DNA of 64,000 nt from Myxocyprinus asiaticus (Eukaryota; Chordata; Actinopteri; Cypriniformes; Catostomidae). Positions 12,809 through 26,900 of the stretch are shown in pieces. Location: positions 12,745,281 through 12,809,280 of the forward strand of contig NC_059373.1 of NCBI RefSeq assembly GCF_019703515.2. Direction: 5' to 3'. Each line of letters opens with the position of its first letter. Position 1 is the stretch's first letter. A program made the position numbers and the translations under genes. Below the pieces are notes generated by a model. The model ran no database searches, was not told the DNA's origin, and saw only the letters and a program-made list of their open reading frames with translations.

Positions 12809-13433
12809 TGATTTGCTCTCCACTAAAATGATGACTTTTAACATTAATCCAAGCAAACAGAATATGTTCAAAATGAATGTGGTTCTCTAACACCGTGAGA
12901 TCATATTCAGTATATTCTGATGCAGTATTTTCTCTTTCATTGTGAACAGACACATTACTTGCTGGAAACTTGATGCATTGAACCTTGTTGGGAGAACTTG
13001 GGACATGGTGTAAAACTTAAACATGGTTAACCTGAAGCAAAAAAAGAAAAATCTCTATATAACACAATACATAGAAATGAAATTACTGGAATTATAGGTT
13101 ATAGTATGTCACTGTGAACCCTGTGAAATAATTCATTTGTTGTTGTTTGTTGTCAGATTAATGGTTAGTGGACTGTAGTCTCCACTGTGATCAGACCTAT
13201 GAGGAGAACCAGGCAAGTCTAACAGTGAGTATCCTCAGGTTACCTGTGTGGATTTACTTCAACATATAGCCTAATAAAAGCATTCGCCTTTCAGTTTTTC
13301 TCTTTCAGTTACCGGGTTAGAGTTCCTGTCTTTCTTCTCTGGTTTCGTCTGTTGTTGCTTCAGTCCTTCATCTCTTAGTGGTGTGTGTATGCTGAAATCA
13401 CAGTCTTCAGCGCTTTTCTCTTTGGCTTCACAG
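12809..13433. other. Intron sequence upstream of tbc1d5 coding exon 1
   Basis: No exon is certain. A TC-rich tract runs from about 13280 to the acceptor at 13432-13433. A stretch near 13157-13230 could be a 5' UTR exon, but its donor is not clear. Confidence 0.35.
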
Positions 13434-13436
13434 GAC

Positions 13437-13533
13437 ATGCAGCACCCAAATTTCGAAACGCAACACCCGCTGCAACAGGACGAGCAAGAGACTGGTTATG
13501 ACCCTCTACAGAACTACAACAAAAACAGAGGCA
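13437..13533 (+). CDS. tbc1d5: tbc1d5 coding exon 1 (residues 1-32)
   Basis: The exon opens after an AG at 13432-13433 and the ATG follows three bases later. The peptide includes HPLQQDEQETGYDPL, like the human N-terminus. The donor is GGCA|GTAAGA, phase 1. Confidence 0.92.
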
Positions 13534-16500
13534 GTAAGAGGCCCATTTACATTTATTGTAGACCTCTAGTGTTTCCCAGCTTTGTCCAAATATAAACCAG
13601 GTTAATGGAGAGACAGAGATGGAGGGTGACAGCTGTGAGTTTTAGAGCATGCAATTGTAAGTAGACATGTTGTCAGCTTTTCGATATTCATCAGGAGTAA
13701 TTAACATTGGGAACCATATAAGTCAGAGACATTGCTTACAATATGAGATCACGCACGCATAGTAATTGCTTTTTGGGATATAAAATAACTTATAGCAACT
13801 TGGCACAGACCTTCAGACTTTTCTGACTCTGTTTTCTGACTGTTGCTATGAAGTTATGCTTAGATGATAATTTTTACTAGAATAATTTTAAATAATTTGA
13901 ATAAATTTAAACCGATGATCAAAAATTCCCAAAATCCTATTGACCCGTTTCAGTTTCGTCACTTTTCCCCTTAGCCTCCATATTGGTGACCATCAGTGGG
14001 AGGAAACATGGGAGGTGAATGGAGAAACGCCCAAAAAAACGATATCAACAAAAACATTATAAAATGATTTTTGATCCATGCCAAGTCCCAGGAACAGGTC
14101 TGAAGACAGCACAAATATTACCAAATTGAACTTTGGCAGACATTTAAAGATATTTTATCCACAGTTCATCTCTGTACGCCGGCGAGTCTGATGTGTGAAC
14201 GGCGAGTACACCCACCCACCGGTACATCACCATAAACATCTCTCATTCAGACGTTACAAATGTTTTTGTTGTTTTCTGGTCTGATTTAGTCACAGTATTA
14301 AAAAACGTCTGTGATGATCCCGTCTGTATGAATGTAGCAGCTGCTTTTAATGCTGCCTTCATGTGCTATCGGAATTATCCTACTTTCCACTTCTGAAGTG
14401 GTAATTATGAGTACGTTGTGTTCATGTGCTTTGTTGTTGGAAAGAACAGGAAACATGGACAATGCCAGGTTCATTCATTCATATTTCTTTAGGAACTTTT
14501 ATATTGACACCATAATACATATCACTCAGTTAGCTTGCTGACGATAATGGAATTTTGGTCAGTTTTTCATGGTGTAAAAATGTACAACATGCATAGAATG
14601 GTTGCTGATATACATAAATGAATATGACCAAAATGGCAAGCACAGAAAATTAGCTGTATTTAGATAAATTAACAAAACCTGTCATTCACTACAAAAACTG
14701 TACTCTTCTCCGCAATGTTGAAAGTTTAGGACTCCCATCTCTGCAACTCTGGTATCATCTAGAATTCCAAATTTCCCACTTGAACTTCCGACTTAGCGGG
14801 GTCATTCATGTGCTCAGAATTTCCGAGTCCACTTGAAGTGCACAAAAATTTTCCCAGTCGTCATTACGACTTGAGGGGTCATTCATGTGTAACTTCCGAG
14901 TGGGAAACTCATATTTACGATTATCTTCAACATGTTTTACAATAAAGAATCCTTCTGGAATGAGCAATGTGTGGACTTTACTACAATAAATTAATGTTTT
15001 ATAAGAGTCGTCATGGACTATTTTGCTACAGGTAGGTGTCACTTATGGCTCTCCCCATTCATTTGTAAGGTATCCGCAAACGGTGACTTACTGTTGTAAC
15101 AAGCTAGTTGACTGTTACGCTCTCTCCTATGATAGAACCGCGGAGGTTGTTATCTCAGTAATGAAAAGAATCTCTGCATTGTAGGTATATGGAATACTGG
15201 TCACAAACATGGCGGCAAAGTCATACGGTGACGTCACATGAAACAGGCAAAGTCTTTATAGCAAGTCAGTCCACGGTCGGCCATCTTTGGAACGCTCTCG
15301 GGAGGCTATTTCCAGTCATGTCAGTGCTGCTTCTATCTACTTGAATGGATAAAGACCAAAATCTCAAAAACAGTTGTTCAAGATTACAATCTAAGTACAT
15401 ATTTCAAATCGGCAATAAAATCTGACAATACTGGTATCATAAATTGTGCTTTACCTCATATTACGTTAAAAAATGCAATTTTCCCGGCTTTTATAGATAA
15501 TGCGCATTCTAGAGTTGATTGACAAGTGATGTCTGTATCTAAAAGGTGATTGGCTCTTTTAACTGTAAGACGGGGCTTCCTTTCTACATCCGGACATTCA
15601 GAGCTCCGTGGTTGAGTGTTCCAGTTTCTCCCATTCATTTTAATAGAAGAGTTTTTATTGAAATTGTTTATCTGACTTAGACTTATTAAATTTTTTAGCT
15701 GACTTTTCTGTCTTTTTACTCTCACATTCGTTTAGTCTATTTGTCTAACCATTGGGCCTGTAAAACCCTCAAACTTCAAGCTTTTAAAACTATTTTAAAC
15801 TCTCAGGCCAGCCCTTACAAAAATCTAGAGTTCGGGCAAATTTGCCGCAAACTTGCTGCAAATTCGCCACTGATAATTTTCACATGCAAATGAGCTTTGA
15901 GGTAAACTTGTGGCAAATTATGCATTGTTGCCAAAAGTTTACTGCAGGTTCACCACAGCTGGTGCAGAGTTGCAAACTTCTGGCAAGCATTTGCTGTGAA
16001 TCACAAGCTCATGTACTTGTGAAAATAATGACTTGCAAATTTGCCACAAATTTGCAGCTTGATTGCCAGAACTCTAGATTTCAAGTCAACAAAGTTTGTT
16101 TTGACATACTTAACATATTTAGTTTAAAATATTTTATAATATTTTAATATATATTTTCTTGTTCACTTTAGCTTTAACTTTAATGTGTGACCAAAAATGA
16201 TACATTCACATTCACACACCAGAGGTGGTCTTAGGGTTTATGGAGCATTCGCATAGCACACTACTGAACAAGAAAGGACGTATAAAATACATATTTCACA
16301 GTATTTCTGTTCTAGTCCCATAAAATTCACATATGCTTCAATGGCAATATTTCATTGGAATTTCAAAGTTCACAATGATCATGGTTTTCTCAAATAACTG
16401 CAATCAGAAGATTGTGTAATAATTGTGACAAGCCTAGACGTGTAGTTTATACAGGTTTACGATTACATTTAATTCCAGTGTTTAGATCATCACTTCTAAT

Positions 16501-19500
16501 TTCATGGTAAATGTTTCTTCTGTAATTTTGTTTTTTTTTTTTTGTTTATTTTCAGGAGAATCACTAGATAGTGCTACTGAGTCCACATTTCAGTCATACA
16601 GGTCTCTCAAATAATGTATTTATTGCATTTGAACCTACTGTATATGGAGTGGTTTATTTCTATCTTACAGCCTTTTTTTTTTTTTTTTGGGAATTTTTTT
16701 GCTTACAGGAAGGAGTGGGATGACTTGTTCCAAAACAGTAACTACCTGTCTTGGATCAGGCAGGCAGGCATTAATGGACGATTACGGAGCAGCCGATTCC
16801 GCAGTGTATGCTGGAAGGTAAAGGCGTGCAGACACAATGTTTATGTCTAATAACTAAAACATATGTGATGCATAAACTATTTCATGTTTGAAAGCATTGA
16901 TATCCTAATTCGACTGTATATATTGATTCCAGCTTTATCTGGATGTCCTGCCTGAAGATAAGAGTCAATGGATCATCAGAACCAAGGAGCTCCGAGCACA
17001 GTACGAGAAGATCAAAGAGATGGTATGTGTGTGTGCGCATCTGAATGTGTCAGGGGTTTTATATGTTCAGTGGATTTTGAGGTTAAATCATGAGTCTTTG
17101 TCTTGACCTACAGCACATTACAAACCCTCGCAAAGCTGCTGGCCAACAGGACCTGATGGTGAACAACCCACTCTCACAGGATGAGGGGGTGAGAGAACAT
17201 CCAATTACAATTCAGTTAAACAAGTGAATGCCTGGATGTGTTCCTCACTATTGGATTGACATCTCAACCTTTGCTCAGGGTACCCGTGGGTCCTTAAAAT
17301 GTTTTAAAAAGTCTTAAATTTTACTTTTTAAAATTTAAGGCCATAAAAAGTCTTAAATATCTTAAATAAATTACAAGAAGAATTTCATTTGCTGAGGTCT
17401 TAAATTGTGGGGTGTGAATAGAGGACACACAAAAAACAGCAGAATCTGTGCTAGTCATAATCATCTCTCTCTTTCTCGTGCATTTAGCAGCTGACGCTTG
17501 AGTTTATTGTGAGTGCACACAGGGAAGCGCATTTTTACTGAATATACAATGTTACACATGTATAAACATTCAGAAACCCGTTAGTCAGAAATGCAGATGC
17601 TGTTATTATGCATCTCTAAGCGAGCAATACGCTAACACACTCGCTCCTGCTTATAATCGACAAAGCTGTCAACATAGCAATTTGCAAATCATGGCACTTC
17701 CTTATTTTGACAAGAATTGTAAAGCTAACAGAACTACTCAACTGCAGAGTTACAATTGTTATACCTCTCATCTTCATCTCTCTAGAACTCCATCTGACAT
17801 ATACAGGTATTTTCTCTGCCATCTGAATCAGTCAATTTTAAATAAATTTGTAATAATATACAAAACAATAATATAAAATTATAATATTAATAATGTACAT
17901 AATATGAAAATATATTATATTTAAGATTTAGTATATAATCTGTTTTCAATATACATCATAACTAAATATGCAGCACAGTTCTCATTCATAATTTAATCTG
18001 TTAACTTTTTCAATACATATTGTCAACTTTAAACAGCCATTTTTAAGGTAACTGACGAGTTTTGACTTTTAATTGAGATATTTCGCACAAAAATGAAAAT
18101 TGTTATCACTTACCTTTATGCTGTTGCAAACCTGTATGACTTTCTTATTTCAGTGGATATCAAAAGGAGATATTAGGGAGGTTCAGTCACCATTCACTTT
18201 CATTGAATGATAAAAAGATGCAGAGACAGTGAATGAGATTAAACGTTTTGCTTAACATCTCCTTTTTTTGTTCCACGGCAGAGAAAAATTCATACAGACT
18301 CAAGGGTGAGCAGTGATGACAGATTTTTAAATGAACTGCCCTTTAACTACCTGTTGAAGTATTTATTAAAGGTATCTGCCAAGGTAAAAATATATAAATG
18401 TTCTTCAGCACATGCTAGACCTTATTCACAGCAGCGCCATATTTAATTTTTGACGAGAATGACAACGAGGCTGTGAGGGATAGGCGTAGTCACTTCAATC
18501 GGCTGTACTGCAGTTTAAAGTGTTTTTGGATCGTTCCGCAGACAAAACATTGGATAAATATCTTTTCAAGGACACTCAGTAGACAGAAACTCCAGACAAC
18601 ATGAGTTGTGGAAAATCCGATGGGATATTGGAGCTTTTTACAGCTTTATACCGTTTCGTGCCATTGAAGGGACTGTAAGGCTGTCCCTCACAGCTTCATC
18701 TCCATTCCCATTAAAAATCAAACATGGCATTACTGTGAATAAGGTCTATAGACCAATCCTCTTGTTTAAAAAAATGTCAGTGCATGTGCAGTGTGGTGGC
18801 AGAAAGCCCGCTGACTGTTGCGTTAGATTTGATGGATTAGATGATTAAACGAAAGTATGACACAAAACCATCATAAATGCAAACATATTCTTAGTGATAC
18901 AATTACTATAATGAAATGAGTTTATAACAAACATGTAATCATGTTCGCTATACATTTTTGTTGCAAAGTTGTGAGTTGAAATGATCTTCTCAGTCCAGTC
19001 AGCTCTGTTGATGGCTTGAAGCCACAGCAGTTAACGAGAGCCCTCGGAATAATTTTTCAATAATGTAATCCGATAAAAGTTTACTTTTTACGCATGGTTT
19101 TTGCCACCACTTTCGTGTTTTACATAAGCGGTGACATTGCCAAAGCACCAGTCTATTGCGTTCACGTCTTGCTGGAAAGCAAGTGACTAAAGAGAAGGGT
19201 CACAATATAGGCTACATACTTTAGTTTACATGCATTCTTAAAGAATTCATTTAGAGTTTTAATGTTGTATTAACTTATTTAAAAAAAGAAAACACAAATG
19301 CACAATAAAATATAAAAAAGATGTCAAGGTCATCCAAGTAGCATCAGTGGTTTTGTATTTACCAGCTAATGAATTAATGTGTTTTTTTTTTTTTTTTAAA
19401 TTGCGAAAGTGGTCTTAAATTTTTCTTTTATTTGGCCTTAAAAAGTCTTACATTTCATTCCTTCGAACCTGCAGAAACCATGTTGCTTCTCTGTCTCTGT

Positions 19501-22500
19501 TTCTGTATTTGTTTCTTGCTCTCTCTCTGTCAGAGTCTTTGGAATAAGTTCTTTCAGGATAAGGAGCTAAGGGGGATGATCAAACAGGATGTGTTACGAA
19601 CGTAAGTGTCTGAATCACCTACACACATACACTTATACAGTGGCCCCAAAAAGTATTTGGACACTTTTCGGCACTTAAGTCACACTTAAATATGCAAGTA
19701 TTTCATTGCATTCAAAACACAATATCAAGCCAAGTTGCATCTACAAACAAATGATGCTAGACCTTTCACACTGGTGCCCAAGCCGAGTAACCATAAGTGT
19801 AGTTCTCATAGGAGCTATGGACTTGTTCCACAAAGTCAGATAACCAGAAGTGCTTATACTTTGGTCTTTATTTTGAACAACATACCTACCCTACTGTATT
19901 ATCATGTGAAACCTAACTTTGTGAAAGGTTTTATTTGAAAAATAAATGCAACTGCTTTGATACGTTGTTATATAATGCAAAGACATTCATACATACACTC
20001 AGTGACCACTTTATTACACATACTTAATCATATTATCTAATCAGCCAATCGTGTGGCAGCAGTGCAGTGCATAAAATCATGCAGATACAGGTCAGGAGCT
20101 TCAGTTAATGTTCACTTCAACCATCAGAATGGGGAAAAAATGTGATCTCAGTGATTTTGACCGTGGCATGATTGTTGGTGCTAGACGGGCTGGTTTGAGT
20201 ATTTCTGTAACTGCTAATCTCATGGGATTTTCACACGCAACAGCCTCTAGTGTTTACTCAGAATGGTGCCAAAAACAAAAAACATCAGAAATGCCTTGTT
20301 GAAGAGAGAGGTCAACAGAGAATGGCCAGAGTGGTTCGAGCTGACAGAAAGACTACAATAACTCAGATAACCCCTCTGTACAATTGTAGTGAGCAGAATA
20401 GCCTCAGCTTTCTGTTCTTGGCTGACAGAAGTGGAACCTGACATGGTCCATCCGCCTCAAGATTCCATGTGTTGTGCATTCTGAGATGCTATTCTGCTCA
20501 CTACAATTGTACAGAGTGGTTATCTGACTTGCTGTAGCCTTTCTGTCAGTTCGAACCAGTCTGGCCATTCTCCGTTGACCTCTCTCATCAACAAGGCATT
20601 TCCATCCACAGAACTGCTGCTCACTGGATGTTTTTAGTTTTTGGCACCATTCAGAGTAAACTCTAGAGACTATTGTGCGTGAAAATCCCAGGAGGTCAGC
20701 AGTTACAGAAATACTCAAACCAGCCTGTCTAGCACCAACAATCATGCCACAATTTAAATCACTGAGATCACATTTTTTTCCTCATTCTGATGGTCAATGT
20801 GAACATTAACAGAAGCTCCAGACCCGTATCTGCATGATTTTATGCAATGCACTGCTGCCACATGACTGGTTGATTAGATAATCGCATAAAGTAGTAGGTG
20901 TACCTAATTAAGTTTTCACTGAGTGTATTTGTGTGGCTTAAGTGACTTAAGACTTTTGGGGGCACCTGTAAATCTTTCACATTGCCTATATGCAGGTTTC
21001 CAGAGATGCTGTACTTCCAGGAAGAGGATGTTAGGACGAAGCTGACTGATATTCTCTTCTGCTATGCACGAGAGAACGAGCAACTACTATACAAACAGGT
21101 TTGTACACATCTGCTGACAAATACCACTGCACACAAAACTCGTCAGACTGGCTGAGTCATGTCTCTGTGTGTAATTGTGCCCAACTATGAATACATTTTT
21201 GAATAAATCATATGAATATGAATAGTTTGCCCTCTCATTTTCCCCAGTCATCCCTCTCTCTGTCTCTCCTACAGGGCATGCATGAGTTATTGGCTCCTAT
21301 TGTGTTTGTTCTTCACTGTGATCACCAGGCATTTCAGCATGCCAGTGAGACGGCCAATCCCAGGTCTGACCTATTTACCACAGACACATCTCGCTGTTAT
21401 ACGGTCACTCTGTCTTGTGAATAGTGGGGTAGTTGACAAATAAGGTGTCTATGGTCTTTTTATCGACATCAAGATTTAGGGTTAAAATGTATGAATGTAC
21501 AGAAGCAAAGTGTATAGTGTAGTACCTGTATCTGCTCACCATTTCCACATTTGTTTTCAGCATTTTTAATCACTTTTTGCCTCCACTAGTTAATTTTAAA
21601 TGGTTCTGCGGTGTTGACTAGAAAATATAAAAAAAGTTGAGGGTGCTGCATCTGTTTATTCAGCAAAATTCACACTAAATCTTAGCCAGAGTAGATGTCA
21701 TTTAATTTGACACGAACAAAAACAAGGGTGTGAGGGGTAGAAATACAATTAATTCAATAGGTATGTTATGTATATGGGTATCTTGGACCGTTAAGGGATA
21801 GTTAACTCCCCCTTAATGTCGCTCCAAACCTGTATTACTTACTTTCTTCTGCGAAACACAAAAGAACACATTTTGAAGAATGTTTCAACTGGTTTTTGTC
21901 CATGCAATGAAAGTCAGTGGGGTCCAAAACAATACTGGACCCCATTGACATTCATTGTGTGGAGAAAAAGAAAAAAAAAACAGGAGGTATTTTTCAAAAT
22001 ATCTTTTGTGTTCCACAGGAGAAAGAAATGTATACAGGTTTGGAGCGACTTGAGGGTGAGTAAATGATGACGATTTGCATTTTTGGGTGAACTGTTGATA
22101 GTACATGTTGAACAGACTGTACTTACATCTGTCATTGCCTTTTTTTTTATTATTATTATTGCTGTGCTAATCTTGTTTTGCAGTGAAGAGATGAAAGTCC
22201 TTCTTGATCCTAAATTCCATGAGCATGATGCCTAGTGAGTACACAACCATGTATCGTCACACTGAATGACTTGTAAAATAAAATTCATCTCAATTTACTG
22301 GACATTCGATAAACACACTGCTCAATCTGTCATGTCTTCCTGTCTGTCTTTCTCTCTCCAAATATCTCCACAGTGCTATGTTTTCTCAGCTCATGGAGAC
22401 AGCAGAACCCTGGTTCAGTAGTTTTGAGCGGGAAGTCAGAAAGGTAAACTTGTAATTATATTTCATTATTTTCTGTCATTGTGAGGCATTTACTTGAGAT

Positions 22501-23869
22501 TAGATGTGTCATAAGAAACATCCAACTTTATTATGAACATTATTTCAGGGTAAAGAGGAAATGCTAACCAGCATCCCCTTTGCGAGACCACAGGACTCCG
22601 GCCCCTCTGTTGCCATAGTGACCAAAGTCAACCGAATTCAGGACCAGCTAGTAAAGAAACATGACATTGAACTGTACATGCACCTCAACAGACTAGAGAT
22701 AGCTCCCCAGATCTATGGCATGTGAGTGTTTATGAATAGATTTCCTTACTGTTGTCAGTATAATGGTTGAGTGTTTTTGGCTACACTTTCGAAACTGTAA
22801 TAATTGTAATAACAGTGTAAAAGACTGTTTATTTAATGCATTAAATTCAGTATGATTAATTATATAAAATATAATGCAGTTAATTATTTCCCCGGATCAT
22901 TTTAAGGAATATTTCTACCTTCTGAGCAATTCAAGCTTGAAGTACCAACAGCTTTCAGCAGGGGACAGTATGCGAAACCCCAGCTGTTTCAAACCCCATT
23001 TAACCTGACACAGTGACCTAAAAATGCTGTGTTTATGACATGACACAACCAAAGTGAGAAGCTCCAAAAGCGTCCATCTGATGCACGTGTACATTGACCC
23101 GTCCTCATAAAAGACCTTAATATAAATCTGTCTTGAACAGATTGATGAATTAAATTGCTGAATGGATTGCTGTGGACTGTAGGCCAATGTTAGGCTTATG
23201 TTTAATCATATGGAAATAAACAATATATTGCCTTCTAAAGCCACTTTTTGTATTAATGCTCAACTCGTCTGCCACAAAGTAATGCATTTAAAGTATCTGA
23301 ATTTTTTTATAATATGTAATAGGGCTGCACAATTATGACAAATCATAATTGCCAATTATTTTCTTTTGATATTGTAATTGCGAACTTTAATTTCGATTAT
23401 TAGAAAAATACTTATTTTGTTTGGGGCAGCTGCATGCCATATTCATTATGTGGGCCATATATCAAAACAAGCTGTTAACTGCGTCCCTGAATTGCATTAT
23501 TAGTTGAATTGTGTGAAATGGTGTTATTCACATTTTCAGTAAATTGCACAGTATAATTTAGATGTTGAGCATTACTGATATGTCTTCAGACTAATTAAGC
23601 ACCTCTGATTTGCCTTTGCATTCATGCAAACAACAACCCAAAACACGTTTTAAATAGAAAATTTGGAGCAAAGGTAGTACATATAAATGGAATGCTGTAA
23701 TTGACACTTCACGATTATATAATTGTGACAGCTGTAATTGTAATCTTGATTATTTTTTCGATTGTGCAGCCCTAATATAAAATATAATTATTTAAATATA
23801 ACTATAATTATTTAATCTCTGTATATTGTTTTTTGAGGGCCTTTCTAAGCAAATTTACACACACACACA

Positions 23870-23923
<54 letters not shown>

Positions 23924-26900
23924 TAATTGCGATTAATTGATTGGCATGTCATGTAATTAAATCATTTAACATTTTTAATCGATTGACAGCCCTAATTTTT
24001 AACGTTTATTCACGGTGATGTACACCCCATAAACTTAAGTGGATAACTATAAAACATTTTTGCATTCTTTTTTCAAACTGAGGAATGTGTCCACATTTAT
24101 TACCTTGTTACAGCAGTTACAGGTTCTCTGTTTCTGTTTTTGTGTGTGTTTGTGTAGACGCTGGGTTCGATTACTGTTTGGTCGGGAGTTTCCTTTGCAG
24201 GATCTGCTGGTCGTCTGGGATGCTCTCTTTGCTGACAGCATCACCTTGGACCTGGTGGACTATGTGTTCGTTGCTATGCTTCTATACATCAGAGATGCAT
24301 GTGAGTTTGTCTCTTTCATTTTCTCTATTTCATTCCCAACACACACCAAATATAATAAAGATAATCCTCTCCAGGTTTGAATAAAACGATTAGACCACAG
24401 GCTCAGCCTAAACTCTATTGGTATTGAGCTCCACTAAAAGATCATACAGTAGGGGGCTTAGAGGCGTTGCTGCCTACTGGCCACTCATGACCTTTCACTG
24501 GGTTTAGCTAAACCGTAAACGGCTTTCACTGTGTCCAGTCATATCACAACAATGCGGCCCATGTAACCTATCAAAACACAGCTATTGGCATGCAGATGAG
24601 CTAGCTTGTGCTTGCTGGCATTTAGCATAAAGTATATTCATCCGTGACATGTTCACTGAAGGAGATATAAAACACAAGCACAAAGAGCTCTAGAAGAACT
24701 TTATCAGTTTATAGGTACATTTGAATGTGCTGTAACTGTTACTATGTCATCCCTTCATCGTAGTGATCGCTAGTAACTTCCAGACGTGTCTTGGTCTCCT
24801 GATGCACTATCCTCCTATAGGAGACATCCACTCACTTCTGCTAAAATCACTATTCCTCAGAGACCCTAAGGTATGGTCATACTTTGTCTTCCACATTGAA
24901 CTTTTCTGTATAGTTTAAACTATTACAGTGTGGTATGAAGGTATGGCCCCATAAATTGTTTGGACACTATACCTATACTTGTAATGTCATTGCTTTAGAT
25001 AACATAATATCAAACCAAGTGGCATTTATTTTGAAGAAAGTTAGCACAAGCACACTTGTCAAGCAAAACATTTAGTAAAAAGAATCTTATGTTTTAACAT
25101 AAATGTTTTGTTTGGCATACGTTAGTGGAATATGCTAGGACATCTATGTGAACTTGAGGGGAACTGACATTATACATCCACTAAAAATCAGCTTGGGACG
25201 CTTAGTTAAAAGAATTGGAAAAATTGCTAGTAATGTTAGTTCTGAGAAAAGGTTTTGCATAAACTGTTTGTAAATGCTACTTTGTGTTTTGTTATCTAAT
25301 AATGCAGTGCAATTCATACATTTAGTGTGGCATAAGTGTCCAAATATTTTGGGTGCTACTTTAAAGTATGCTAAGTGGTGTCTGTTCAAAAATTTAGCGA
25401 TTGTCTGTGTGCTCATTTGCTTTGAATAGAGGTTTGACAGAGTTAGCCAGAGCATAGGCAGTCTGTCAAGATGCGCTAGTGTTCACGCTGTTAATGAGTC
25501 AGAATGTGAGAGAGAGAGAGAATGAGACAATTAAGAGAGTGAGAGACCACCTTAAATGACAATGGAGTTTGAACGTTTCACTGGTATTCCTTCTGGAATT
25601 TGTTTCACATAAGCCCCAGTGTCCCAGACACAATTTAAAGGGATAGTTCACCCAAAAATGAAAATTCTCATCATTTTACTCACCCCCATGATATCCCAGA
25701 TGTGTATGACTTTCTTTCTTCAGCAGAACACATTTGAAGAAAAATAGAAAATTATCTCAGCTCTGTAGGTGCTTAAAATGCAAGTGGATGTTGATCTGAC
25801 CTTTTTGAAGCTCCAAAAATCACAGACAGTCAGCATAACAGTCATCCATACGACTCAAGCGGTTAAATTAATGTCTTCTAAAGTGATATGGTTGCTTTTG
25901 GTGCGAAAAAGATAAATATTTAAGTACTTTTTAACTATAAACCATCATTTCCGGTAAGCTTCACTAGAGGGCTGAGTTCACACGGTCTCTCGTGTGACGT
26001 ATTTGTGTTGCCATGTTACATACATAATCTCACATTCTTCTCTTGGTTGAGACATCCAGGAAAACCACACAAACACACCATTATGAGGAAAGAAATACAT
26101 GTACAAATACAGATTGTCTGTGATTTTTGGAGCTTAAAAAATCTGATCACCATTCACTTGCATTTTAAGGACCAACTAAGCTAAGATATTTTGCTATTTT
26201 TCTTCAAATGTGTTCTGCTGAATAAAGAAAGTCATACACACCTGGGATATCATGAGTGTGAGTAAATGAGATCATTTTCATTTTTGGGTGAACCATCCCT
26301 TTAAGCCTCGTTCAATATTAAAAGAAGAACATTTACTTCTGACATTGAATCAGTTATTTGATCTTACATACAAGACTTAGTCCTAAATGTGAATGGATCT
26401 TTTGTATGGCCAGCTTTGAGCACTTCAAACATTGGCTCAAATACCAGTCATTTGCATAAATACAGTAACTGATAGAATGAGTCAACGTGGCTGCTAAATG
26501 TACACCACCTGTTAAAATGTTGGACGCACCTACTCATTCTTTATTACTATTTTGTGTTTTTTAGAATAATGGCAAAGCCATCAAAACTATGAAATAACAA
26601 TAATAAGTATGGGAGTTATTTAGTGACCAAAAAAATCCAAACTATCTTTGTTTTGTATACCACCTGCAATGCTTTTGAACAGTACTGATGGAGTTTCCTT
26701 GTATACTGGTGCAACTCATCCATTTGATACATAAGAGATTCATATGTAGTACTATTTATATTTATCTATAAAACTCATTTCTAGCATTTATGCAGATCAC
26801 AAGGTTTTAAAGATCAACCTTTTGACTTGTAGTGTATGTTCCACACATAACTGGTCCCAGATCTGCATTTACATACAGGTGTCATTTAACGGTCTTTTTG

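Larger units (their letters stand above)
17276..19482. mobile_element. hAT-like non-autonomous element with two MITEs inside
   Basis: The left end is CAGGGTACCCGTGGGTCC. The right end, reverse complemented, is CATGGTTTCTGCAGGTTC. Subterminal TTAAAAAGTCTTAAATTT-type sequence appears at both ends in inverted orientation. Most of the intron between tbc1d5 coding exons 5 and 6 is this unit. Copies of two other MITE families sit at 18085-18345 and 18420-18745. No transposase frame is visible, and the hAT assignment rests on the style of the ends. Confidence 0.6.

Noticed and set aside
13157..13230. A non-coding tbc1d5 exon near 13.2 kb
   Set aside because: The start has a plausible AG but the end offers only a GC donor or none, so it cannot be supported from sequence alone.
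18606..18848. An 80-codon frame between tbc1d5 exons as a missed exon
   Set aside because: It overlaps MITE family M3, whose second copy at 32655-32965 does not keep the frame, and tbc1d5 phases need no exon here.
23857..23925. CRISPR-like or regulatory repeat array
   Set aside because: It is a simple dinucleotide repeat without spacers.
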